From contig CANRCU010000031.1 in assembly GCA_947629215.1 (NCBI GenBank), forward strand, positions 1 through 13,674: a stretch of DNA of 13,674 nt, in the 5' to 3' direction. Position numbers and translations under genes: made by a program. Shown here piece by piece: positions 6,591 through 13,141 of this stretch (the first letter of the stretch is position 1; every line of letters starts with the position of its first letter). The stretch is from an uncultured Clostridia bacterium (GTDB lineage: Bacteria > Bacillota > Clostridia > Lachnospirales > CAG-274). The notes under the pieces were generated by a model that saw only the letters and a program-made list of their open reading frames with translations, did no database searches and was not told where the DNA came from.

Positions 6591-8775
6591 AGGCAAAAAA
6601 ATTTCACACAGGGGTCTTTATGCTGCGCTGTTCCTTGCGATAGCGCTTGTGAGCCTGCTTGTCGTCTATCTTATCGTTTCGGCAAAGAATATCACCTCGG
6701 ACTTTACAACAAATATGACCACCCTGTATCTGCGTGAAATGACAGATCTTACGCAAGCCAACTTCCGCTCTGGTCTTTCTTTGAGATTCAGCGGATTGAA
6801 GGCTGTTGCCGAAAGCGTCAACACCGAGGACACACAAAGCCTTGAGGCTATGGAAAGGTTTATAACCGATGCCGAAGAAAACAATGATTTTGAGTTTATG
6901 GCGTTTATTGACGAGGACGGTTTCTACTACAGCAGGGACGGGAAACGCCCCGCTGCCTCAAAGTTAAGTTTTCTTGCGGAATTGCTGAACGGTGAGGACG
7001 AGCTTGTTTCGTATAACGAAACCTTTTCGGATAACAATATGATCGTTTTGGGTACGCAGATAACGCCGATACACTGTGACGGAGCGGATATGGTCGCCAT
7101 TATAGCGGGCTTTTCGGCGGATTCTATCGGCAGACATTTGTTTCTGCGCAGCAACGACGGTCAGACCAATGCAAGCATTGTCACAAAAGACGGCAGCTTC
7201 ATTGTTTATAATACTTATTTTGCGGAATTGCCCCACGGCAGCAATATTATCTCAAAATTCAAGGAATATGCGACTTTCGGCGAGGGTTACTCCGCCGAAC
7301 GCATAGCAAGCGACTTTAAAAACGGCAATTCGGGCATGGCAACATTTACAGCCGACGACACGCATATGTGTATGTATTATTCGCCCATAGAGGGTACAGA
7401 GTGGTATATGCTAATGGAAGTGCCTTACGAAGTTGTGGACGAAATGACGGAGGAACTGAGCGGCAGCCTTAACAGAAACGCCGTATTGATGATGGCGACC
7501 GTGATACTGCTGATATTTGTTATATTTCTTATCTATCTCATAAATCTGAAGGCGCACGCAAAACAGCTTGTTGCGGCAAGGGAAGCAGCCGAAATGGCAA
7601 GTTTTGCAAAAAGTGAGTTCCTAAGCCGTATGAGCCATGAAATACGCACGCCCATGAACGGCATTATCGGCATGACCGAAATAGCCCGTCAAAATTCGGG
7701 CAACCCCGAAAAAGTGGAGGATTGTCTGAAAAAGGTTTCACTTTCGTCAAAACATTTGCTGTCGCTTATAAACGACGTATTGGATATGTCAAAAATAGAA
7801 AGCGGAAAGATACAGCTGAAAAAAGAGCTTTTCAATTTAAGGCTCTTCCTTGAAAATATTGAAAATATATACAGAATACAGGCGGAAGAAAACGGTATTG
7901 ACTTCAATATCTCACTCTTTGGCAATATAGACGAGTTTATCGAGGGCGATTCGCTGCGCCTTAATCAGATACTGACAAATCTGCTTTCAAACGCTTATAA
8001 GTTTACCCCGAAAGGCGGCAGCGTTGTTTTGGACGTAAGCGAACTAAAACATGAGGCAAATACCGTTTTGCTGCGTTTTTCGGTAAAAGATACGGGCATG
8101 GGCATCAAAAAAGAAAATCTTGAAAAAATATTCGATGCCTTTGAACAGGAAAATGAGGAAATAACCCGTAAATACGGCGGCACGGGGCTTGGGTTGTCTA
8201 TTGTCCGCAAATTTTCGGAGCTTATGGGCGGCTGCGTCAGAGCATACAGCGAATACGGCAAGGGTTCGGAATTTGAGGTAGATATTCCTTTCGGCATTAC
8301 CGAAAATTCGCATATGATAGAACCGTCAGCAGACGAGTTGACCGATAAAAGCAGCGCCGAACCCAAAACATACGACTTTAACGGCAAACATATCTTGCTT
8401 GCCGAAGATAATGAAATAAATCGCGAGATAGCCGTTGAACTGCTTGGCAAAGTCACCGGCGCCGAAATTGACGAGGCTGAGGACGGAGAAAAGGCAGTCA
8501 GACTGTTTGCCGAAAGCGAAATAAATTATTATCATCTGATACTTATGGATATACAAATGCCCAAAATGAACGGCTTTGAGGCAACAAAAAAGATACGTAC
8601 GCTTGACCGCCCCGACGCTGCGACCGTGCCTATCTTTGCAATGACCGCCGACGCCTTTGCCGAGGACGCAGAAAAAAGCCGTCGGGCAGGTATGAATGCA
8701 CATCTTTCAAAACCTATTGAAATTTCTGCCGTGCTTGCGGCTATGAATGAAATATTGAATCGTGACATCAGATAA
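6583..8775 (+). CDS. Membrane-bound hybrid sensor histidine kinase/response regulator
   Basis: This 730-residue hybrid kinase has helix 1 at about 12-33, an extracellular sensor at 35-297 and helix 2 at about 299-321. The sensor resembles a double-Cache domain (MAFIDEDGFYYSRDG at 106-120, ASIVTKDGSFIVYN at 197-210, YYSPIEGTEWYML at 265-277). A short linker leads to a HisKA domain with phospho-acceptor His352 in FLSRMSHEIRTPMNG. The ATPase follows: N box NQILTNLLSNAYKF (461-474), G1 DTGMG (503-507) and G2 YGGTGLGL (531-538). A C-terminal receiver spans about 602-725, with Glu608/Asp609, phospho-acceptor Asp656 in LMDIQMP, Thr688 and Lys710. All catalytic residues are present. No HPt or output domain is attached and no separate regulator is in the window, so the phosphate target lies elsewhere. 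The ATG overlaps the end of the lipoprotein gene by 8 bases with a GGAAGG site, indicating coupled translation. The lipoprotein may present a ligand to the extracellular sensor. Confidence 0.95.
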   Translation: MYKGKKISHRGLYAALFLAIALVSLLVVYLIVSAKNITSDFTTNMTTLYLREMTDLTQANFRSGLSLRFSGLKAVAESVNTEDTQSLEAMERFITDAEENNDFEFMAFIDEDGFYYSRDGKRPAASKLSFLAELLNGEDELVSYNETFSDNNMIVLGTQITPIHCDGADMVAIIAGFSADSIGRHLFLRSNDGQTNASIVTKDGSFIVYNTYFAELPHGSNIISKFKEYATFGEGYSAERIASDFKNGNSGMATFTADDTHMCMYYSPIEGTEWYMLMEVPYEVVDEMTEELSGSLNRNAVLMMATVILLIFVIFLIYLINLKAHAKQLVAAREAAEMASFAKSEFLSRMSHEIRTPMNGIIGMTEIARQNSGNPEKVEDCLKKVSLSSKHLLSLINDVLDMSKIESGKIQLKKELFNLRLFLENIENIYRIQAEENGIDFNISLFGNIDEFIEGDSLRLNQILTNLLSNAYKFTPKGGSVVLDVSELKHEANTVLLRFSVKDTGMGIKKENLEKIFDAFEQENEEITRKYGGTGLGLSIVRKFSELMGGCVRAYSEYGKGSEFEVDIPFGITENSHMIEPSADELTDKSSAEPKTYDFNGKHILLAEDNEINREIAVELLGKVTGAEIDEAEDGEKAVRLFAESEINYYHLILMDIQMPKMNGFEATKKIRTLDRPDAATVPIFAMTADAFAEDAEKSRRAGMNAHLSKPIEISAVLAAMNEILNRDIR

Positions 8776-8812
8776 AACAGCTCTTTGTCAAATGGTGTGG
8801 TTTTAATTTCAT

Positions 8813-8841
8813 AAGTGGGTGTCGCTTTGCGACACCCACTT
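8813..8841 (+). terminator. Strong GC-rich hairpin after the kinase gene, first half of a tandem terminator
   Basis: AAGTGGGTGTCGC (8813-8825) and GCGACACCCACTT (8829-8841) form a perfect 13-bp stem with a TTT loop, 37 bases after the kinase stop. There is no T-run directly after it. It abuts a second hairpin that does end in T's, and the two probably act together as transcript end or 3' stabiliser. Confidence 0.7.
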
Positions 8842-8873
8842 GAATGAAATGCAAGCATTTCATTCAGTTTTTT
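8841..8873 (+). terminator. Rho-independent terminator of the lipoprotein-kinase operon
   Basis: TGAATGAAATGC (8841-8852) pairs perfectly with GCATTTCATTCA (8855-8866) across an AA loop. After one G comes a run of six T's (8868-8873). The stem is AT-rich but long, and the T-run is correctly placed for plus-strand termination. Confidence 0.65.
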
Positions 8874-8895
8874 CACAATGAATAAAGAGGCTCGT

Positions 8896-8912
8896 GCCGA
8901 CCGTTGGTCGGC
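8896..8912. repeat. Third perfect hairpin in the gene-free stretch
   Basis: GCCGACC (8896-8902) and GGTCGGC (8906-8912) form a 7-bp GC-rich stem with a GTT loop. Outer arms AAAGAG (8884-8889) and CTCTTT (8919-8924) can pair around an internal loop. It may be a back-up terminator, since T's follow, or part of a structured repeat. Confidence 0.5.
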
Positions 8913-8974
8913 GACTCGCTCTTTTCCTCGGCGAAATTCGATTCCGCCTGCGGATATTAGTCTGCGACGCCAAA

Positions 8975-9001
8975 GTTACTTAGAAAAATTTTGCAAGTAA
9001 C
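8975..9001. repeat. Fourth inverted repeat in the gene-free stretch
   Basis: GTTACTT (8975-8981) and AAGTAAC (8995-9001) are perfect 7-base arms with a 13-base loop that contains AAAAATTTT. It is weaker than the preceding hairpins and is listed because it marks the apparent end of the structured block. Confidence 0.35.
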
Positions 9002-9222
9002 CTTCATCTAAAATTCACTTTTTAGCAAATAGTTTAGTTTTGCGACAGCCTGTTTTTCTATGCTGATAAGATCAAACATAATTTTATTGGTCGCATCTAC
9101 TTTGAGAATTTACGAATGAATTTGTTGAAACATCAATGTTCATTCTTACTCCGCTGTTTGGGGCTGTGTTTCGTTTATATATTTCCGTTTTATTACAAAA
9201 ACCGCCATATTGCATAAACCGG

Positions 9223-9251
9223 TTGAAATTCAAGTCAAAAAAGTGTAAAAT
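9223..9251 (+). promoter_or_regulatory. Sigma-A-type promoter for the DUF4321-maf operon
   Basis: TTGAAA (9223-9228), a 17-base spacer and TAAAAT (9246-9251) each differ from consensus by one base. Transcription should begin near 9258. The start of the leader can form a small hairpin, TCGGCA (9259-9264) with TGCCGA (9275-9280), followed by the GGGAGG ribosome binding site of the DUF4321 gene. Confidence 0.7.
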
Positions 9252-9303
9252 AAATCTATCGGCAATCTTACAAATGCCGACACCGCAGATCGGGAGGATT
9301 AAC

Positions 9304-9552
9304 ATGAACAAAAACAACACCACTTTTTTGATAACGCTTATTTCGGGGCTTGTAATAGGCGGCTTTTTAGGCGATGTCGCGGCAAAAATACCGTTTTTGA
9401 CCTGGCTTAATTACGGCAAAACAATAGGCCTTATAAGCCCGTTTTACCTTGATATATCATTTCTGACACTTACCTTCGGCTTTACATTAAATATGACCGT
9501 TGCCGGCATAATCGGCATGGTCATTGCCATAATACTCTATAAAAAATTGTGA
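9304..9552 (+). CDS. DUF4321 family small membrane protein
   Basis: This 82-residue protein resembles the DUF4321 family of small Firmicutes membrane proteins, whose function is unknown to me. It has two hydrophobic segments, about 8-26 and 50-77. The family-like features are a glycine-rich first helix (GLVIGGFLGD, 15-24), then IGLISPFYLDISFLTLTFGFTLN at about 41-63, and a final GIIGMVIAIILYKKL. The frame is open upstream to 9136, but the ATG at 9304 is preceded by a near-perfect GGGAGG site and a promoter at 9223-9251, so the short form is the real one. The stop overlaps the GAGG site of maf, whose ATG is only 8 bases on. Placement directly before maf is a recurring arrangement in Clostridia, recalled rather than checked here. 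Confidence 0.85.
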   Translation: MNKNNTTFLITLISGLVIGGFLGDVAAKIPFLTWLNYGKTIGLISPFYLDISFLTLTFGFTLNMTVAGIIGMVIAIILYKKL

Positions 9553-9560
9553 GGTACAAA

Positions 9561-10148
9561 ATGAAATACATACTTGCATCGGGTTCACCGCGCAGACAGG
9601 AACTGCTTGGGCAAATAGGCATGTCTTTTGATACAGTCACAGCCGATGTCGACGAAAGCTGCGATGCCGGCACACCGCCCGACAAAACGGTCGAACTGCT
9701 TTCAAAACGCAAAGGCATTGCCGTCTGTGAAAAACTGAAAAAAACTATTTCCGAAAAAACCGTGATTATTGCCGCCGATACGCTTGTTTCAATAGGCGGG
9801 CGTATCCTTGGCAAGCCTGCCGACGAAAAAGAGGCTTTTGAAATGCTCTCTTTGCTCTCGGGCAGAAGCCATATGGTCTATACGGGCGTAACGCTTATAT
9901 TGACCGACGGCAAGACCGAAAAAATACTGACCTTCTCCGACGGCGCAGAAGTATTTTTCCGAAAACTCACGGATAAAGAAATACTCGATTACATCGCCAC
10001 GGGCGAACCTATGGATAAAGCGGGCGCTTACGGCATACAACAGCGCGGCGCCGTACTTGCCGAAAAAATAATAGGCGATTTTTATACAATTGTCGGTCTT
10101 CCGCTTGTACGAGTTGTGACCGGCATAAAGGAGATAACGGAAAAATGA
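9561..10148 (+). CDS. maf: Maf family nucleoside triphosphate pyrophosphatase (dTTP/UTP type)
   Basis: Maf proteins hydrolyse non-canonical or house-cleaning nucleoside triphosphates to monophosphate and pyrophosphate. The 195-residue length is standard. Motifs: ILASGSPRRQELL (4-16), the phosphate-binding loop; DVDES (29-33); VIIAADTLV (68-76) with catalytic Asp73; LGKPADEKEAFEMLSLLSG (83-101); GEPMDKAGAYGIQ (148-160); and IIGDFYTIVGLPL (170-182). SPRR plus GEPxDKAGAYGIQ points to the YhdE-like subfamily, which prefers dTTP/UTP, rather than the YceF-like m7GTP group. ATG 9561 has GAGG 6 bases upstream. An in-frame GTG at 9549 inside the previous gene lacks a site. The stop overlaps the start of the GNAT gene by 4 bases (ATGA). 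Older names link Maf to septum formation, but that role in this organism is not shown by the sequence. Confidence 0.95.
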   Translation: MKYILASGSPRRQELLGQIGMSFDTVTADVDESCDAGTPPDKTVELLSKRKGIAVCEKLKKTISEKTVIIAADTLVSIGGRILGKPADEKEAFEMLSLLSGRSHMVYTGVTLILTDGKTEKILTFSDGAEVFFRKLTDKEILDYIATGEPMDKAGAYGIQQRGAVLAEKIIGDFYTIVGLPLVRVVTGIKEITEK

Positions 10149-10630
10149 ATATAAGAGAATTTACAAAAGAAGATATTCCCGAAATGACGGACATCTGGAA
10201 CGAAATTGTTGAAAAAGGCGTTGCATTTCCGCAAATCGACAAACTGACCGCCGACAACGCCTATGATTTTTTCGCCTCGCAGTCGTTTACGGCTGTTGCC
10301 GAGGCCAACGGCGCAATAGTCGGTCTGTATATACTCCACCCGAACAATGTCGGCCGCTGCGGTCATATCTCAAACGCCAGTTTTGCCGTAAAGTCGGATA
10401 AACGCGGCTGCGGCATAGGCAGAGCGCTTGTGACCGACTGCCTTGAACGGGCAGCCGAACTCGGCTTTGGCATATTGCAGTTCAACGCCGTTGTCAACAC
10501 GAATATCTCCGCCATAAAACTTTATAAAAGCCTCGGGTTTACGCCGCTTGGCACTATACCCAAAGGCTTTCTTACAAAAAACGGCGAATATGAGGATATA
10601 ACCGTATTTTACAAAACACTTCAGAGGTAA
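10145..10630 (+). CDS. GNAT family N-acetyltransferase
   Basis: This is a cytoplasmic acyl-CoA-dependent acyltransferase of 161 residues. The acetyl-CoA loop is KSDKRGCGIGRALV (83-96), matching the R/Q-x-x-G-x-G/A motif A. NTNISAIKLYKSLGF (118-132) is motif B, with the Asn and Tyr usually near the CoA thioester. The end, GTIPKGFLTKNGEYEDITVFYK (136-157), resembles the group that acylates small amines or amino acids such as methionine sulfone or phosphinothricin. That is a similarity, not a substrate assignment. The ATG overlaps the maf stop as ATGA, and the stop lies inside the ribosome binding site of the radical SAM gene, so translation is probably coupled on both sides. GNAT enzymes are common operon passengers and the substrate cannot be read from sequence. 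Confidence 0.9.
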   Translation: MNIREFTKEDIPEMTDIWNEIVEKGVAFPQIDKLTADNAYDFFASQSFTAVAEANGAIVGLYILHPNNVGRCGHISNASFAVKSDKRGCGIGRALVTDCLERAAELGFGILQFNAVVNTNISAIKLYKSLGFTPLGTIPKGFLTKNGEYEDITVFYKTLQR

Positions 10631-10634
10631 ATTT

Positions 10635-12458
10635 ATGCTTGACGAAATACTTCTGCGCGTGGAAAAACCAGCGCGCTATATCGGTAACGAAATAAATATG
10701 GTCGTAAAGGACAAATGCGACATAAATTTTGCATTTTGCTTTCCCGACGTCTACGAGGTCGGTATGAGCCATTTGGGCTTGCAGATACTCTACTATTTTC
10801 TGAACAGGCGCAGCGATACATACTGTCAGCGTGTTTTTGCGCCTTGGATAGATATGGAAGCACAGATGCGCAGCCACAATATACCGCTTTATGCCCTTGA
10901 AACAGGCGACCCTATCAAAAACTTTGATTTTGTCGGCTTTACGCTGCAATATGAAATGTGCTATACAAACATAATAAATATGCTCGATTTGGCAGGCATA
11001 CCCGTTTATGCCCGTGACAGGGGCGAGGACGACCCCATTGTCATCGGCGGAGGTCCGTGCGCCTATAACCCCGAACCTCTTGCGGATTTTTTCGATATTT
11101 TCTACATCGGCGAAGGCGAGGTCTACTATGACGAATTTTTGGATATGTACAAACAGCATAAAAAAAGCGGCGGCTCCCGTCATGATTTTCTCAAAAAAGC
11201 AATGTCCATACCCTGTATGTACGTTCCCGAATTTTATGACGTGACATATAACGCAGACGGCACGCTCGCAAGTTTCAAGCCGAACTGCCCCGAAGCGCCC
11301 CCCAAGATAAAAAAAGCCATAGTCAAAGATATGGACAGCGTTTTTTACCCGGACAAACAGCTTGTGCCGCTTATAGAAGTCGTGCATGACCGTGTAACGC
11401 TTGAAGTGTTCCGCGGCTGCATAAGGGGCTGCCGCTTTTGTCAGGCGGGCTATATATACCGCCCCGTGCGTGAAAAAAACGCTCAGACGCTTATAGACTG
11501 CTCAAGATCGCTCGTGGCAAATTCGGGTCATGAGGAAATAAGCCTTTCCAGCCTTTCCACAAGCGATTACCGCCAATTCAAAGAGCTTGCGAACAGACTT
11601 CTTGAGCTGTATTCAAAAGACAAAATAAACATATCTCTGCCGTCGCTGCGTATAGACGCATTTTCGCTTGAACTGATGCAGCGTGTGCAGGAGGTACGCA
11701 AGTCAAGCCTGACATTTGCGCCCGAAGCCGGTACTCAAAGGCTGCGCAATGTCATAAACAAAGGCCTTACCGAAGAAGATATACTAAACGGCTCTGCGCT
11801 TGCCTTTTCGGGCGGCCGGAACAGGGTGAAACTCTACTTTATGTGCGGTCTGCCCACCGAAACGGACGAGGACCTTATGGGCATAGTCGACCTTGCCAAC
11901 AAGATAGTTGACAAATATCACGAGATACCCAAAGAAGAGCGTCCGCGCCCAATATCCGTGGTCGCAAGCACAGCTTGTTTTGTGCCAAAACCCTTCACTC
12001 CGTTTCAATGGTCGGCTCAGGCGACCGTTTCCGAATTTATGCGCAAAACAAAGCTCGTAAAAACAAGTATGACCAAAAAACAAGTAAAATACACCTATCA
12101 CGAACCCGAAACCAGCAGTATGGAAGCCGTTCTTGCGCGGGGCGACCGCCGAATATGCGATGTTATTTTCCGCGCATGGCAGCTTGGCGCAAAATTTGAC
12201 GGCTGGACGGAACATTTCAAATACGAGCTTTGGCTTAAGGCATTTGACGAAACTGGGCTTTCAAAAGACTTCTATGCCTGCCGTGAACGCAGCTATGACG
12301 AAATTCTCCCGTGGGATCATATTTCGATAGGCGTCAGCAAAAAATTTTTTATAAACGAGGCAGAAAAAGCCAAGGCAGGCGAAGTCACGCCGAATTGCCG
12401 CGCCGAATGCGGAATGTGCGGCGCAAAAGCCTTTGGCTGTGGGGTATGCTATGAATAA
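10635..12458 (+). CDS. B12-binding-like domain/radical SAM protein, TIGR03960 type
   Basis: This 607-residue protein has an N-terminal cobalamin-binding-like region (about 20-170, CFPDVYEVGMSHLGLQILYY at 35-54, IGGGPCAYNPEP at 137-148, IGEGEV at 158-163) and a radical SAM domain (about 250-480). The core FRGCIRGCRFCQAGY places the [4Fe-4S] ligands at Cys262, Cys266 and Cys269 in CxxxCxxC spacing. FAPEAGTQRLR (361-371) and MCGLPTETDEDL (403-414) are typical of the B12-dependent-looking radical SAM group. The C-terminus carries five more cysteines (588, 592, 595, 602, 605) that could hold an auxiliary cluster. I see no DxHxxG cobalamin ligand, so B12 binding would be base-off without a protein histidine, or lost. 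ATG 10635 has AGAGG 7 bases upstream. It is directly followed by its usual partner, a DUF2344 protein, with 8 bases of overlap. The substrate is unknown, and RNA is suggested only by the RNase G neighbour. Confidence 0.92.
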   Translation: MLDEILLRVEKPARYIGNEINMVVKDKCDINFAFCFPDVYEVGMSHLGLQILYYFLNRRSDTYCQRVFAPWIDMEAQMRSHNIPLYALETGDPIKNFDFVGFTLQYEMCYTNIINMLDLAGIPVYARDRGEDDPIVIGGGPCAYNPEPLADFFDIFYIGEGEVYYDEFLDMYKQHKKSGGSRHDFLKKAMSIPCMYVPEFYDVTYNADGTLASFKPNCPEAPPKIKKAIVKDMDSVFYPDKQLVPLIEVVHDRVTLEVFRGCIRGCRFCQAGYIYRPVREKNAQTLIDCSRSLVANSGHEEISLSSLSTSDYRQFKELANRLLELYSKDKINISLPSLRIDAFSLELMQRVQEVRKSSLTFAPEAGTQRLRNVINKGLTEEDILNGSALAFSGGRNRVKLYFMCGLPTETDEDLMGIVDLANKIVDKYHEIPKEERPRPISVVASTACFVPKPFTPFQWSAQATVSEFMRKTKLVKTSMTKKQVKYTYHEPETSSMEAVLARGDRRICDVIFRAWQLGAKFDGWTEHFKYELWLKAFDETGLSKDFYACRERSYDEILPWDHISIGVSKKFFINEAEKAKAGEVTPNCRAECGMCGAKAFGCGVCYE

Positions 12459-13134
12459 AGAAATTATCAGATACAGACTGAAATTTATAAAAACAGACAA
12501 AATGCGTTATATCGGGCATCTTGACTTACTCAAATATTTTCAGCGAGCAGTCAAGCGCGCCGAAATACCCATATCTTTTTCGCAGGGCTTCAATCCGCAC
12601 CAGCAGATGAGTTTTTCAATGCCGCTTCCGCTCGGTATGTCGGGTCTTTCCGAATCCGTCGATATAAGGCTCGAGCATGCCGTGGACTGTGAAGAATTGA
12701 AAGAAAGGCTCAACCGACAGATGAGCAGCGGTATGGAGATAACCGATGTACGCAAGCTCGGCGAAAACGAAGATAGCGGGGCTGCGCTTTTGGCAGCCGC
12801 AGATTATACGGTCACACTTGACCGCAAGATAGAGGACCTTGAAGAAAAACTTACCGAAACAGCCCTTGATGCGGAATGGCTGACCGAAAAAACGGGCAAG
12901 AAAAACAAGACACGTACAGTCGATATAAAACCGCTTGTATACGAGCTTTCAAGCCAAAACGACATTACCGTTCACGCCAAAATTGCCACGGGCAGCAATG
13001 CCAACCTCAAAATAGACCTGCTTATGAAATATCTGTATGACAAAATGGGGCTTGAATTTGATTATCTGAAACTTAAAGTTACGCGGACAGAATTGTACAA
13101 AAGGGAAGAAAACGGCGAATTTACACCGCTTTAA
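12451..13134 (+). CDS. DUF2344/TIGR03936 radical SAM-associated protein
   Basis: The family lies beside, or is fused to, TIGR03960 radical SAM proteins and its function is uncharacterised. The 227-residue product is of usual length. Conserved-looking parts are RYRLKFIKTDKMRYIGHLDL (7-26), RAVKRAEIPISFSQGFNPH (32-50) and SFSMPLPLGMSGLSE (54-68), all near the N-terminus. The remainder is more variable, with a lysine-rich GKKNKTR stretch at 149-155. There is no cluster-binding cysteine motif, so it is probably a helper or substrate-binding partner rather than a radical enzyme. The frame is open to TTG 12433, but ATG 12451 is preferred because it gives the typical N-terminus and the common 8-base overlap with the preceding gene, plus a weak GGGG site 6 bases before it. 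RNase G starts 7 bases after the stop. Joint occurrence suggests an RNA- or translation-related job, which is inference. Confidence 0.9.
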   Translation: MNKEIIRYRLKFIKTDKMRYIGHLDLLKYFQRAVKRAEIPISFSQGFNPHQQMSFSMPLPLGMSGLSESVDIRLEHAVDCEELKERLNRQMSSGMEITDVRKLGENEDSGAALLAAADYTVTLDRKIEDLEEKLTETALDAEWLTEKTGKKNKTRTVDIKPLVYELSSQNDITVHAKIATGSNANLKIDLLMKYLYDKMGLEFDYLKLKVTRTELYKREENGEFTPL

Positions 13135-13141
13135 GCATAAA

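Larger units (their letters stand above)
8776..9303. other. Gene-free stretch: terminator hairpins, further inverted repeats, promoter
   Basis: No convincing gene lies in these 528 bases. The first 230 hold four perfect inverted repeats (8813-8841, 8841-8866, 8896-8912, 8975-9001). The middle (9005-9222) is AT-rich with one weaker inverted repeat (GAATGAA 9114-9120 against TTCATTC 9139-9145). The end holds a promoter and leader for the DUF4321 gene. A 40-codon open frame at 8878-9000 has no ribosome binding site and spans two of the hairpins, so it is probably not coding. Confidence 0.6.

Noticed and set aside
4674..8775. An ABC uptake system built around the solute-binding domain
   Set aside because: No permease or ATPase gene is present in the window, and the coupled gene is a kinase. 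A distant transporter cannot be excluded.
10572..11387. Long open frame of 271 codons on the minus strand opposite the radical SAM gene
   Set aside because: It lies antisense to a gene with clear motifs, its product has no recognisable features, and it has no operon context. It is a codon-usage shadow.
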